This document shows, one piece after another, positions 8,649 through 15,750 of a stretch of DNA of 64,000 nucleotides. The position numbers and the translations under genes are program-made. The notes under the pieces are model-generated. The model made no database searches. It saw only the letters and a list, made by a program, of their open reading frames with translations, and had not been told where the DNA came from. Numbering within the stretch: the stretch's first letter is position 1; every line of letters starts with the position of its first letter. This stretch comes from Haloferax mucosum ATCC BAA-1512 (lineage in GTDB: Archaea > Halobacteriota > Halobacteria > Halobacteriales > Haloferacaceae). The DNA lies in NCBI RefSeq assembly GCF_000337815.1, contig NZ_AOLN01000018.1:186001-250000 (forward strand), given 5' to 3'.

Positions 8649-9068
8649 ATGGCTGACGACGAACACACAGACGAGACGCAGGCACCGGACGAAGGCGGCG
8701 ACGGCGACGAAGAAAAATCGTTCCGCGAGCGCGTCGAAGAGATTCGCAAGCGGCGCGAAAAAGAGCGCGAAGAGGGCGACCGCCCGAGTCCCGAAGAGAT
8801 GATGGGCGGCGGCGGTCCCGGCGGCATGGGTGGCGGCGGCAACCCCTTCGCGCAGATGATGAGCGGCATGATGGGCGGCGGCGGCCCCGGCGGTGCCGGT
8901 GGCATGGGTGGCGGTCCCGGCGGCATGGGCGGAAGCCCACGAGACCCAGAACAGGGAAGCGGCAGTGACGAACAACTCGTCCGAGAGGTCCGACAACTCC
9001 GCGACGAAGTTCGTGACGTGAACCGCGAACTGCGCCGCATCGCCGACGCGCTCGAAGACCGCGACTGA
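8649..9068 (+). CDS. Gly/Met-rich low-complexity protein with flanking coiled coils
   Basis: The 139-residue product has three parts. Residues 1-50 are very acidic and end in a charged helix (RVEEIRKRREKEREE). Residues 51-97 are almost only Gly, Met and Pro (repeats of GGGGPGGMGG). The last 35 residues form a predicted amphipathic coiled coil (VREVRQLRDEVRDVNREL). No enzyme motif is present. The central block resembles flexible or phase-separating linkers; that reading is speculation. Codon use matches the neighbours. Confidence 0.7.
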   Translation: MADDEHTDETQAPDEGGDGDEEKSFRERVEEIRKRREKEREEGDRPSPEEMMGGGGPGGMGGGGNPFAQMMSGMMGGGGPGGAGGMGGGPGGMGGSPRDPEQGSGSDEQLVREVRQLRDEVRDVNRELRRIADALEDRD

Positions 9069-9093
9069 GTTCGCGCCGCAGTCCGCGTTTGTT

Positions 9094-10200
9094 TTATCGC
9101 GCCATAACCCGGTCGTAGAGCGCCGCGAGTTTATCGACCGAGTGTTCGACGCTCACCTCGTCGCGCCGGGCGAGACAGTTCTCGCTGAGGTCGTCGTGCT
9201 CGGTGAGGGCGCGCCGGATGCCGTGGCGAAAGCCCTCCAAATCGCCTGATTCGTAGTGGTACCCCGTCATGCCGTCAGCGACGGTATCCTCTAATGCGCC
9301 CTCGTTGACGCCGACGACCGGGGTACCGCAGGCGTTGGCTTCCAGCGCGACGAGTCCCTGTGTCTCGACCGGACTCGGGAAACAGAACACGTCGAGCATC
9401 GAGTAGAACGCCGGGAGGTCCTCGCGGTCCAAGAACCCGAGGAAGCGGGCGTCAACACCGAGGGTGTCGGCGAGTCGCTCTAACTGGTCGCGGGCGGGTC
9501 CGTCGCCGCCGAAGACGAGCGTCACGTCGAGGTCCGCCGCGGCGCGAACGAGTTCGTCGAGGTGCTTTTCGTAGCCGTGGCGACCGGTGTAGCCGATAAT
9601 TGGCCCGTCGCCGAGACCGTGTCGCCGACGGAACGCGTCGCCTTCGACCGGCGCGAACTGCTCCGTGTCGATGCCGTTCGAGAGGACGGCGATGTCGGCA
9701 TCGACGCCAACTTCGTCGGTGAGGCGGCGTTTAGCGTCTTCGCTCGGGACGATGACCGCGTCGGCGCGGTCGAAGAACCAGCGCTCGTAGCGCGCTGCGG
9801 TTCGCTCGACGCCGCGTTCGATAGCGCCGACAGAGCTGAGATACTCGGCGTACTCCGCGGTCGGCGTGTGGTAAGTCGCAACTAGCGGGAGGTTGCGGCG
9901 GCGGGCGAGTCGAAGCCCCGCCAATCCGAGCCCGAACGGCGTGTGTGCGTGGACGATATCTGCGCTCTCGACGGCCTTCGGTATCCGCGGCGCACCGATT
10001 CGCAATCCCTCGTAGAACGGGAACGGAAGGCTTCTGACGGCGTACTCACCTGCTTCGGGGTCGTACGTGTCGTCGTCGGGGAAGATGACGTCCATGCGGC
10101 CACCGCGACGTTGCCATCGCTCGCGCCACGTCTGTATCGTGTAGGTGACGCCGTTGACGGTCGGTAGGTACGTGTCGGTGAACGCGGCGACCGACTGCAT
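9094..10200 (-). CDS. GT4-family glycosyltransferase
   Basis: This 368-residue protein begins FTDTYLPTVNGVTYTIQTW, typical of GT4 glycosyltransferases that act on lipid or diacylglycerol acceptors. It has HAHTPFGLG in the N-terminal domain, and YTGRHGYEKHLDEL plus FPSPVETQGLVALEANACG (the EX7E region) in the C-terminal nucleotide-sugar domain. It is the downstream member of a pair with the gene at 10299, 98 bp apart. Together they may make a glycolipid or an N-glycan precursor; the acceptor is unknown. Confidence 0.9.
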   Translation of the reverse strand: MQSVAAFTDTYLPTVNGVTYTIQTWRERWQRRGGRMDVIFPDDDTYDPEAGEYAVRSLPFPFYEGLRIGAPRIPKAVESADIVHAHTPFGLGLAGLRLARRRNLPLVATYHTPTAEYAEYLSSVGAIERGVERTAARYERWFFDRADAVIVPSEDAKRRLTDEVGVDADIAVLSNGIDTEQFAPVEGDAFRRRHGLGDGPIIGYTGRHGYEKHLDELVRAAADLDVTLVFGGDGPARDQLERLADTLGVDARFLGFLDREDLPAFYSMLDVFCFPSPVETQGLVALEANACGTPVVGVNEGALEDTVADGMTGYHYESGDLEGFRHGIRRALTEHDDLSENCLARRDEVSVEHSVDKLAALYDRVMAR

Positions 10201-10298
10201 GCCCGGTCGTGTGACCCGGATGGGATAAACCGTTGTGACTTCGTGCCAGCGTGTGGTGTGTCAGCAAAAGACTCGAACCGGCCGCGAGAAATCGGCGT

Positions 10299-11360
10299 TC
10301 AGTCGTCGAGCGACCCGTCGAGCGCGTCCTCGTAGGTCTCAACGAGCCTGTCGCCGACGCGGGCGAGGTCGTGTTCGGCGGCCGTCTCTTTCGCGTTTTC
10401 GCCGAGCCGACGGCGGAGGTCGGGGTCGCGGTCGAGTAGTTCGATTGCGCGGCGGAACTCCTCGTCGGTCTCGCACTTCAAGCAGTCGTGGCCGTGAGTG
10501 TAGAACTCCTCGAACACGGGGATATCGCGGACGACGACCGCCTTTCCACATGCCATCGCTTCGAGCACCGCGATGCCCTGATTCTCGTTTTTCGTCGGGA
10601 AGAGATACACGTCACCGGCACCGAACGCGCCGCGGATATCGTCTATCCAGCCGGTGAAGGTGACGTTCTTCGGAGGGTTGTTGACCCAGTGTTTGACCGT
10701 CTTCGAGGCGTGCGGGCCGGTGTCGTAGGGACCGAACCACGCGAAGTCGTGGGCGGTCTCGGTTGCGACGTTACAAAACGTGGTGAGTCCCTTCCGCTCG
10801 AAGACGTTTCCGACTGCGAACACGACCATGCCGTCGAGGTCGTACTTCTCGCGGTACTCGTCGCGGAGGTCCTCGAAGCCAGCCAGTGCCTCAGCATCGA
10901 CGCCGTTCGAGATGGGCCGAATCGGGGCGTCTACCGGATAGGATTCGAGGATGCCCTTCGTGTACTTCGAGGGGCAAAGAACCACGTCGGCCTGCGAGTA
11001 GAACCACCTGAGATACTTGCCGAGGAAGGGCGCGACGGCGGTCGAACCGCGGAAGCTCTCGGCGAAGTCTTCGCGCGTGACGTGCGAGTGGAGTACGAGC
11101 GGGATATCGTTTCGTTTGGCGTGTCGGGCGACGGCGACGGAACCCGGGCCGATGAGGTTGCAGTGGGCCACGTCGTAGTCGCGGAACACGCCGTCTCCTC
11201 GCAGGAGTTCGGCGGCACCCGAGACGGACGGCTCGGGCCACGGGGACGTGACGACCTCCACGTCGGTCGTAGCGAGGGCCGCTCGCTGTTGGTCGGTGGC
11301 GGTTCCGATGCCACTCCGTTCGAGTTGCGAGGAGAACTCGAGATAGTTCAGGACGCGCAC
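10299..11360 (-). CDS. GT4-family glycosyltransferase
   Basis: From GTG 11360 the product is 353 residues and begins (M)RVLNYLEFSSQLERSGIGTA. It has the GT4 features HSHVTREDFAESF, VFAVGNVFERKGL and FPTKNENQGIAVLEAMACGKAV, the EX7E donor site. Much more open frame exists upstream but it is Arg-rich, overlaps the divergent rnp4 gene and is not protein-like, so GTG is the credible start. It pairs with the next glycosyltransferase gene on the same strand. Confidence 0.88.
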   Translation of the reverse strand: MRVLNYLEFSSQLERSGIGTATDQQRAALATTDVEVVTSPWPEPSVSGAAELLRGDGVFRDYDVAHCNLIGPGSVAVARHAKRNDIPLVLHSHVTREDFAESFRGSTAVAPFLGKYLRWFYSQADVVLCPSKYTKGILESYPVDAPIRPISNGVDAEALAGFEDLRDEYREKYDLDGMVVFAVGNVFERKGLTTFCNVATETAHDFAWFGPYDTGPHASKTVKHWVNNPPKNVTFTGWIDDIRGAFGAGDVYLFPTKNENQGIAVLEAMACGKAVVVRDIPVFEEFYTHGHDCLKCETDEEFRRAIELLDRDPDLRRRLGENAKETAAEHDLARVGDRLVETYEDALDGSLDD

Positions 11361-11459
11361 AGTCGCCCGTTTTCTCGGGTGGGATTTGACCCTACCGGCT
11401 TCTGGTTCCGACGACTGCGGTTCGGAACGTCTTTGTTCGGGCCGCGCACCCCAAGGTGT

Positions 11460-11735
11460 ATGAGCATCGCGGAAGAGCGCATCGACAGACTCCACGAACT
11501 CGCCCGCGAAGCGGCGAGCAATCGGGACCACGAACGCGCTCGTGAGTACGTTCGTCTCGCGCGACGGGTCGCAGAGCGGAACCGGTGCGGGCTTCCGAAG
11601 GAATTCCGCCGGTTCGCCTGTGACGAGTGCGACGCGTATCTTCGCCCGGGCGTCAACGCTCGCATTCGGACGCGCGCCGGCGGTCACGTCGTCGTCAGGT
11701 GCGACTGTGGCGCGACCAAACGCTACCCGTACTAA
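11460..11735 (+). CDS. rnp4: ribonuclease P protein component 4 (Rpp21)
   Basis: This 91-residue protein has a helical N-terminus (ERIDRLHELAREAA), the family segment LARRVAERNRCGLPKEFRRFACDEC (quoted in parts: NRCGLPKEF, CDEC) and a C-terminal knuckle CDCGATKRYPY. Four cysteines make a zinc ribbon. Rpp21 binds the RNase P RNA with Rpp29 for tRNA 5' processing. It starts the rightward set rnp4 - YhbY - mscS and is divergent from the glycosyltransferase pair. Confidence 0.93.
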   Translation: MSIAEERIDRLHELAREAASNRDHERAREYVRLARRVAERNRCGLPKEFRRFACDECDAYLRPGVNARIRTRAGGHVVVRCDCGATKRYPY

Positions 11736-11869
11736 CCTGTGTCGCACCTCGTCAGGTCGAAAAACGCTGTCATTGCTTCGGGTTCGCCGGCACGTCGCGT
11801 GTGATTCACCCCCAAACGGCCGCCAAAGCCTTACTATTGAAGCCCTCTCGCACATAGTGGAGGCCACAC

Positions 11870-12118
11870 ATGAACAAACAGGACCTGCGGAAGGAAGCAC
11901 ACGACCTCGACGTGACCGTCTGGGTGGGTAAGAGTGGTATCGAAGCGGTCGTCGGCGAACTGAACGACCAACTAGCCGACCGGAACCTCGTGAAAGCGAA
12001 GTTCCTTCGCGCGTCACTCGGCGGCACGACGATTGACGAGGCCGCGGCCGACCTCGCCGAACGAGTGAACGCGGACTTGATAGAGACCCGCGGCAAGACC
12101 GCAGTCTTCCACAGATGA
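11870..12118 (+). CDS. YhbY/CRM-domain RNA-binding protein
   Basis: The 82-residue protein is a single CRS1-YhbY (CRM) domain. It begins KQDLRKEAHDL, has the GxxG-like loop VWVGKSGIEA and ends TRGKTAVFHR. Such domains bind structured RNA, for instance pre-ribosomal RNA. The stop overlaps the next start (ATGA at 12115), so it is translationally coupled to the MscS gene. A TATA-like motif lies near 11830. Confidence 0.88.
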   Translation: MNKQDLRKEAHDLDVTVWVGKSGIEAVVGELNDQLADRNLVKAKFLRASLGGTTIDEAAADLAERVNADLIETRGKTAVFHR

Positions 12119-13023
12119 ACACCCTCGCGCTCCCGCTCCAGTTACAGGGCGACGGCGGCGCAATCGGTCGGTTCCTCGCAACGCAGAACATCCCGTACGC
12201 GCAGTTGCTCGGCACGATTCTCGGCTTCGGTATCGGCTTCGCCGTCGTCTACATCGTCGGCAAGGCCGTGCTGTCGTCCATCGTCAGTCGCATGCTCGAC
12301 CGACGCGGAGCCGACACGCACGCGAAAAAGCCCCTGATGAAAATCGTGACGCTCGTCACGGCCTTCGTCGCACTCGGGGCTGGATTCGGCTTCGCCGGGC
12401 TCGGGAACTTCCTCCAGTCGATTGCGACGATTGGCGCGGCGGCGACGCTCGCAATCGGCTTTGCGATGCAAGACGTTATCGCCAACTTCGTCGCGGGCAT
12501 CTTCATCTTCACCGACCGTCCGTTCCGCATCGACGACTGGATCGAATGGGACGGCAACTCCGGCGTCGTCGAGGACATCTCGTTTCGCGTGACGCGAGTC
12601 CGGACGTTCGACAACGAACTGCTCACCGTGCCGAACTCGCAACTCACGAACGGCGTCATCAAGAATCCCGTCGCAAAGGACAAGCTTCGCCTGCAGGTCC
12701 CGTTCGGTATCGGATACGACGACGACATCGAGCGGGCGACAGATATCATCCTCGAAGAGGCCGACGCCCACGACGGCATCATGGCCGACCCCGAACCGTC
12801 CGTTCGGCTGACCGAACTCGGCGACTCGGCTGTCGTCCTCAAGTCGCGCATCTGGATTACGGACCCCAGCCGCGCCGACTTCGTCAAGACTCGCGGCGAG
12901 TACGTGACGGCGGTGAAAGCGCGCTTCGACGAGGAGGGAATCGACTTCCCCTACCCGAACCGCGCGCTCAGCGGCGAACTGTCCGTCTCCGGCGTCGAAC
13001 AACTCGCGCAATCGAACGACTGA
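12115..13023 (+). CDS. small-conductance mechanosensitive channel (MscS family)
   Basis: The 302-residue product has three N-terminal membrane spans (about residues 25-48, 75-95 and 98-118). The pore helix is followed by FAMQDVIANFVAGIFIFTDRPF and the MscS beta domain DWIEWDGNSGVVEDI, quoted in parts. The channel releases solutes during hypo-osmotic shock, important for a halophile. It overlaps the YhbY gene by 4 bp. It faces the HD-domain gene convergently. Confidence 0.9.
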   Translation: MNTLALPLQLQGDGGAIGRFLATQNIPYAQLLGTILGFGIGFAVVYIVGKAVLSSIVSRMLDRRGADTHAKKPLMKIVTLVTAFVALGAGFGFAGLGNFLQSIATIGAAATLAIGFAMQDVIANFVAGIFIFTDRPFRIDDWIEWDGNSGVVEDISFRVTRVRTFDNELLTVPNSQLTNGVIKNPVAKDKLRLQVPFGIGYDDDIERATDIILEEADAHDGIMADPEPSVRLTELGDSAVVLKSRIWITDPSRADFVKTRGEYVTAVKARFDEEGIDFPYPNRALSGELSVSGVEQLAQSND

Positions 13024-13037
13024 AGAACCCCGGAGTT

Positions 13038-13056
13038 CGAGGGGGCCGCCCCCTCG
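13038..13056. terminator. GC-rich hairpin between convergent genes
   Basis: An 8-bp perfect stem (CGAGGGGG with CCCCCTCG) closes a CCG triloop 15 nt after the mscS stop and 23 nt before the HD gene stop. It sits where a terminator or barrier for both transcripts would be. No clear T-tract follows, so termination activity is inferred. Confidence 0.45.
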
Positions 13057-13078
13057 GGCGTCGCGGTCACCGACTTTA

Positions 13079-13891
13079 CTAAAGTTCGATGCGCTCGACC
13101 AGACGGTCTTCCGACTTCGTGTTGACTGCGACGATTCGCACGTGGTCTTCGAGTCCCGACCCCTGTAGCTTCGCTTTCAGCAGGTTATCGACCTGATAGA
13201 CGCCCGCGGCGTTGACCATCTCGATTTCCACGAGGACGGCGGATTCCTCGCCCGGTTTCAACGTGACGTTCCTGATGGCGCGACTGGAGAGCGTGTTGAT
13301 GCCGCGACCGCCTTTCTCGTAGGGGATACGCGACCGCCCGCGCTCCATGTCGAGTGCGTCGGCGACGCGGATAACGCCCGCTTCGAGCGTCAGTGGGTCT
13401 TCCTCGCGGTGGTGACAGAGAATCGCGTGGAGGACTTCGGCCTTGATTCGAACCGCGTCGGCGAGGTCGTAAAACTCCGAGAGGAATCGGTCGAGCACGT
13501 CGGAGGCGAGCGGAATCGAGTAGTACGCGTGGTTGTCGCGGTGGACGATGTGGCCGATGTCGTGTAACTGCGCCGCGAGCGCGATGATGACCGCTTCGTC
13601 GGCCTCGTCGAGACCCTGGTCGGCCGCGCCGTTGAACACACAGCCACCGTCTTTGAGGAGATCGTAGAGCCTGAGTGCGCGGTTGAGGACGATTTCGATG
13701 TGCTTCGGCCCGTGGTCGTTGTAGCCCTTGCGCGTCACCGCGTTCACGTTCTGCGCTTCGAGAAGCGTCTCTACTTCCTCGTCGTCGAGTAACGCGGGAA
13801 GAACCTCGTTGAGTTTCTCGTCGGGGAACGCGTGGTCCGCGTCGGGGTCGTAGACTCGGCCGCCGTTGAGGGCCTCTTCAGAATCACTCAT
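13079..13891 (-). CDS. HD-domain metal-dependent phosphohydrolase
   Basis: The 270-residue protein has the HD signature in order: an early His (DHGPKHIEIVLNRA), the HD doublet (AAQLHDIGHIVHRDNH) near residue 112, further His residues (ILCHHREED) and a final Asp (VIRVADALDMERGRS). HD hydrolases act on nucleotides or phosphodiesters; the substrate is not predictable. The C-terminal 80 residues form an acidic beta-rich domain. It is leftward and unlinked to obvious partners. Confidence 0.85.
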   Translation of the reverse strand: MSDSEEALNGGRVYDPDADHAFPDEKLNEVLPALLDDEEVETLLEAQNVNAVTRKGYNDHGPKHIEIVLNRALRLYDLLKDGGCVFNGAADQGLDEADEAVIIALAAQLHDIGHIVHRDNHAYYSIPLASDVLDRFLSEFYDLADAVRIKAEVLHAILCHHREEDPLTLEAGVIRVADALDMERGRSRIPYEKGGRGINTLSSRAIRNVTLKPGEESAVLVEIEMVNAAGVYQVDNLLKAKLQGSGLEDHVRIVAVNTKSEDRLVERIEL

Positions 13892-13966
13892 GCGACAGAT
13901 GGCTTCCTTAGCGGATAAAAAACACTAGGGCGAAACTGGTCGCGGAGTTACAACTTTTGGAGACAG

Positions 13967-14467
13967 TTACGCGGCTTCGGTCGTCTCTTCGAGCGTTTCG
14001 GCCGCCGCCTCGACGGCGTCGTAGTCGGGTTCGACGCCGGGGTTGTCGCTGACCCACGCGTAGGTGATTTCGCCGTCGGCGTCTACGACGAAGACCGACC
14101 GCTTGGCGAGACGGTTGACACCGAGGTCGGCGAAGTCCATCGACACGTCGTAGGCGTCGATGAGTTCGCGGTTCGTGTCGCTAATGAGACCGAAGTTGAG
14201 ACCGTTCGTTTCGGCGAACGCAGAGAGGGTAAACGGCGTGTCGATGCTGATGCCGTAGACCGTCGCGCCGACGCCCTCGAAATTCGCCATCTGGTCGCGG
14301 AACGTACACATCTCGGTCGTACACGTGCCGGTGAACGCCGCGGGGAAGAACGCGAGGACGATGGGCGCTTCGTCGAGGTGTTCGGAGAGCGTGAACGACT
14401 CGATGTCGCCGTCGATGTCAGTCTTCGGGGCGGTGAAATCGGGTGCGCTGTCGCCAACAGATACCAT
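13967..14467 (-). CDS. peroxiredoxin (PrxQ/Bcp type)
   Basis: This 166-residue thioredoxin-fold protein has the peroxidatic site PAAFTGTC (Cys49) and a second cysteine five residues later (Cys54), the spacing of the PrxQ/BCP class. The start ATG 14467 gives VSVGDSAPDFTAP, the usual N-terminus. It reduces peroxides with electrons from a thioredoxin-type system; the thioredoxin reductase at 58402 could be the source of reductant (inference). Confidence 0.9.
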   Translation of the reverse strand: MVSVGDSAPDFTAPKTDIDGDIESFTLSEHLDEAPIVLAFFPAAFTGTCTTEMCTFRDQMANFEGVGATVYGISIDTPFTLSAFAETNGLNFGLISDTNRELIDAYDVSMDFADLGVNRLAKRSVFVVDADGEITYAWVSDNPGVEPDYDAVEAAAETLEETTEAA

Positions 14468-14701
14468 GTCTTGTGGTACGCACGGAGCATCATTATCTCT
14501 GCGTTAGGTGACAGTCACGACGCGCGCACTCCCAGCACACCGCGTCAGTCAGGCTGAGTGACATTCAACACCGCCGGATTCGACCACTCGGCCACAAGGT
14601 ATTCGTAGGTTGTTGGTCCGTTTGCCGGCCGATTCGTGCGTTTTCGAGATATCCGTCGCGCCGATATTCTGTCATTCCTGAGGCCGTAGAAGGCAAAAAG
14701 C

Positions 14702-14709
14702 CTATAATT
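14702..14709 (+). promoter_or_regulatory. TATA box of tatA
   Basis: CTATAATT lies 26-33 nt upstream of the tatA ATG at 14735, fitting a leaderless or nearly leaderless mRNA. Confidence 0.5.
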
Positions 14710-14734
14710 AACACTGGGTAAGGCAGAAACAGCG

Positions 14735-15010
14735 ATGTTCGAGACCATTACCCCCCTGTTCCCGGGGCTCCCGGGCGGGCCGGAGCTGCTCATCGTCCTC
14801 CTCGTGCTCGTCCTGCTGTTCGGCGCGAACAAGATACCGAAACTTGCTCGCTCCACCGGGCAGGCCATGGGCGAGTTCCAGCGTGGACGCAACGAAATCG
14901 AAGAAGAACTGAAGGATATGGAAGCCGGCGACGAGGATACGACGGCCGACACGTCCTCGGAGACGACAACGTCCACCGAGACGGCGACGTCCACCGAGAC
15001 AGAGGCGTAA
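14735..15010 (+). CDS. tatA: Sec-independent (Tat) translocase subunit TatA
   Basis: The 91-residue protein has a short N-terminal membrane helix (PELLIVLLVLVLLFGA), the conserved hinge FGANKIPKLARSTGQAMGEFQRG quoted in parts (FGANKIP, ARSTGQ), an amphipathic helix and an acidic Thr/Glu tail. TatA forms the size-variable pore of the twin-arginine pathway, the main export route for folded proteins in haloarchaea. The two halocyanins in this window carry RR signals and are probable clients. No tatC is visible here. Confidence 0.95.
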   Translation: MFETITPLFPGLPGGPELLIVLLVLVLLFGANKIPKLARSTGQAMGEFQRGRNEIEEELKDMEAGDEDTTADTSSETTTSTETATSTETEA

Positions 15011-15097
15011 TCGCAGCTCTTTCCTCGATTCTCTCTTCCGGCCCAAACAGGGTCGAACCACGCGATTTTTGGGTATCCCCAAAGAGAGGCGTCCGCA

Positions 15098-15170
15098 GGG
15101 CGTGTGGCCTAGTGGACAGGGCGAGAGGTTCCTAACCTCTCGATCGCGGGTTCGAATCCCGTCACGCCCG
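15098..15170 (+). tRNA. tRNA-Arg (CCU)
   Basis: A 73-nt cloverleaf has acceptor GGGCGTG paired with CACGCCC and discriminator G, anticodon stem AGAGG/CCTCT with loop TTCCTAA, and T arm GGGTTCGAATCCC. The anticodon CCT at 15131-15133 reads AGG. There is no intron and CCA is not encoded. The 3' half is repeated in decayed form downstream (see the repeat entry). Confidence 0.95.
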
Positions 15171-15400
15171 TTCTTGTGGCGAACGAAGTGAGACCAAGAG
15201 CAAACCGTACGGGATTCGAATCAGGGAGCGAACGGAGTGAGCGACCGAGGTTCGAATCCCGCCGCGCTCGCTTCTCTCACGTGCGTTCGTTCAGCTCTCG
15301 CGGCGGACTCCCACTCACTGCGTTCGCGGGAATCCCGTCACGCCCGTTATCGTGACGAGCGAAGCGAGTCTCGGTCTGGTTCGAACCCCGTGAACTCCAT
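15171..15400 (+). repeat. decayed tandem copies of the tRNA-Arg 3' end
   Basis: Behind the tRNA lie pieces resembling its T arm and acceptor: 15249-15270 (GGTTCGAATCCCGCCGCGCTCG in parts: GGTTCGAATCCCG, CGCGCTCG), an 18-nt exact copy AATCCCGTCACGCCCGTT at 15332-15349, and a weaker GGTTCGAACCCCGTG at 15379. Related purine-rich words follow each piece (GCGAACGAAGTGAG, GCGAACGGAGTGAG, CGAGCGAAGCGAG). No coding potential is seen. This looks like a footprint of repeated duplication or site-specific integration at the tRNA 3' end. Confidence 0.6.
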
Positions 15401-15750
15401 TACGGTATGCGGCACACGGCGCGTATTCCCGTCATGACCGTCCAATCACTATCCCGGTGCGGAGGGTCCTGCGCCCCTTGCTTCGCCCGCCATCTCTCAC
15501 CGTCCTGCACTGCACGAACGGTAATCGAACTAGTATCAACTCCGGGCCGTACAACGATAGAAAAAGACGGTCCCATCAGCGCCGCGAAACGTCGGGGTCC
15601 GTTCACTAAATCCACCATTAAGCAGTGAGGGAGCGTAACATACCTGTTTGCTAGCTAATAAATACCTATAAAAACAATACTTAAACAGTTTTTAAACTGT
15701 GAATTGGCTGAGAAAAAGACTTTTCCATCGGCCCGAATACCCGGAGGACA
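15401..15750. other. intergenic region upstream of the pilus operon
   Basis: No gene is supported here. The last 110 bases become unusually AT-rich compared with the rest of the window and hold the pilB promoter elements listed separately. The part from 15401 to 15640 shows nothing I can identify; short frames there are not protein-like. Confidence 0.5.
15664..15701 (+). promoter_or_regulatory. pilB promoter with inverted-repeat operator candidate
   Basis: A TATA-like CTATAAAAAC at 15667-15676 is followed by a perfect inverted repeat ACAGTTT-TT-AAACTGT at 15686-15701. The palindrome lies just downstream of the TATA box, a place where a bound repressor would block transcription. The pilB ATG is 50 nt further on and, unusually for this window, has a Shine-Dalgarno GGAGG at 15743-15747, indicating a transcript with a leader. 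Confidence 0.5.

Noticed and set aside
6759..8996. 745-codon open frame on the reverse strand
   Set aside because: It lies antisense to the epimerase and DUF2797 genes, has no family motifs and has His/Val/Ala-rich sequence typical of the complement of GC-rich haloarchaeal codons.
10488..11735. 415-codon frame in which rnp4 is the C-terminal part
   Set aside because: Only the last 91 codons match Rpp21; the rest is antisense to the glycosyltransferase, so the start is ATG 11460.
15237..15628. short frames behind the tRNA-Arg gene
   Set aside because: They are composed of tRNA-derived repeats and basic residues; no protein family or promoter supports them.
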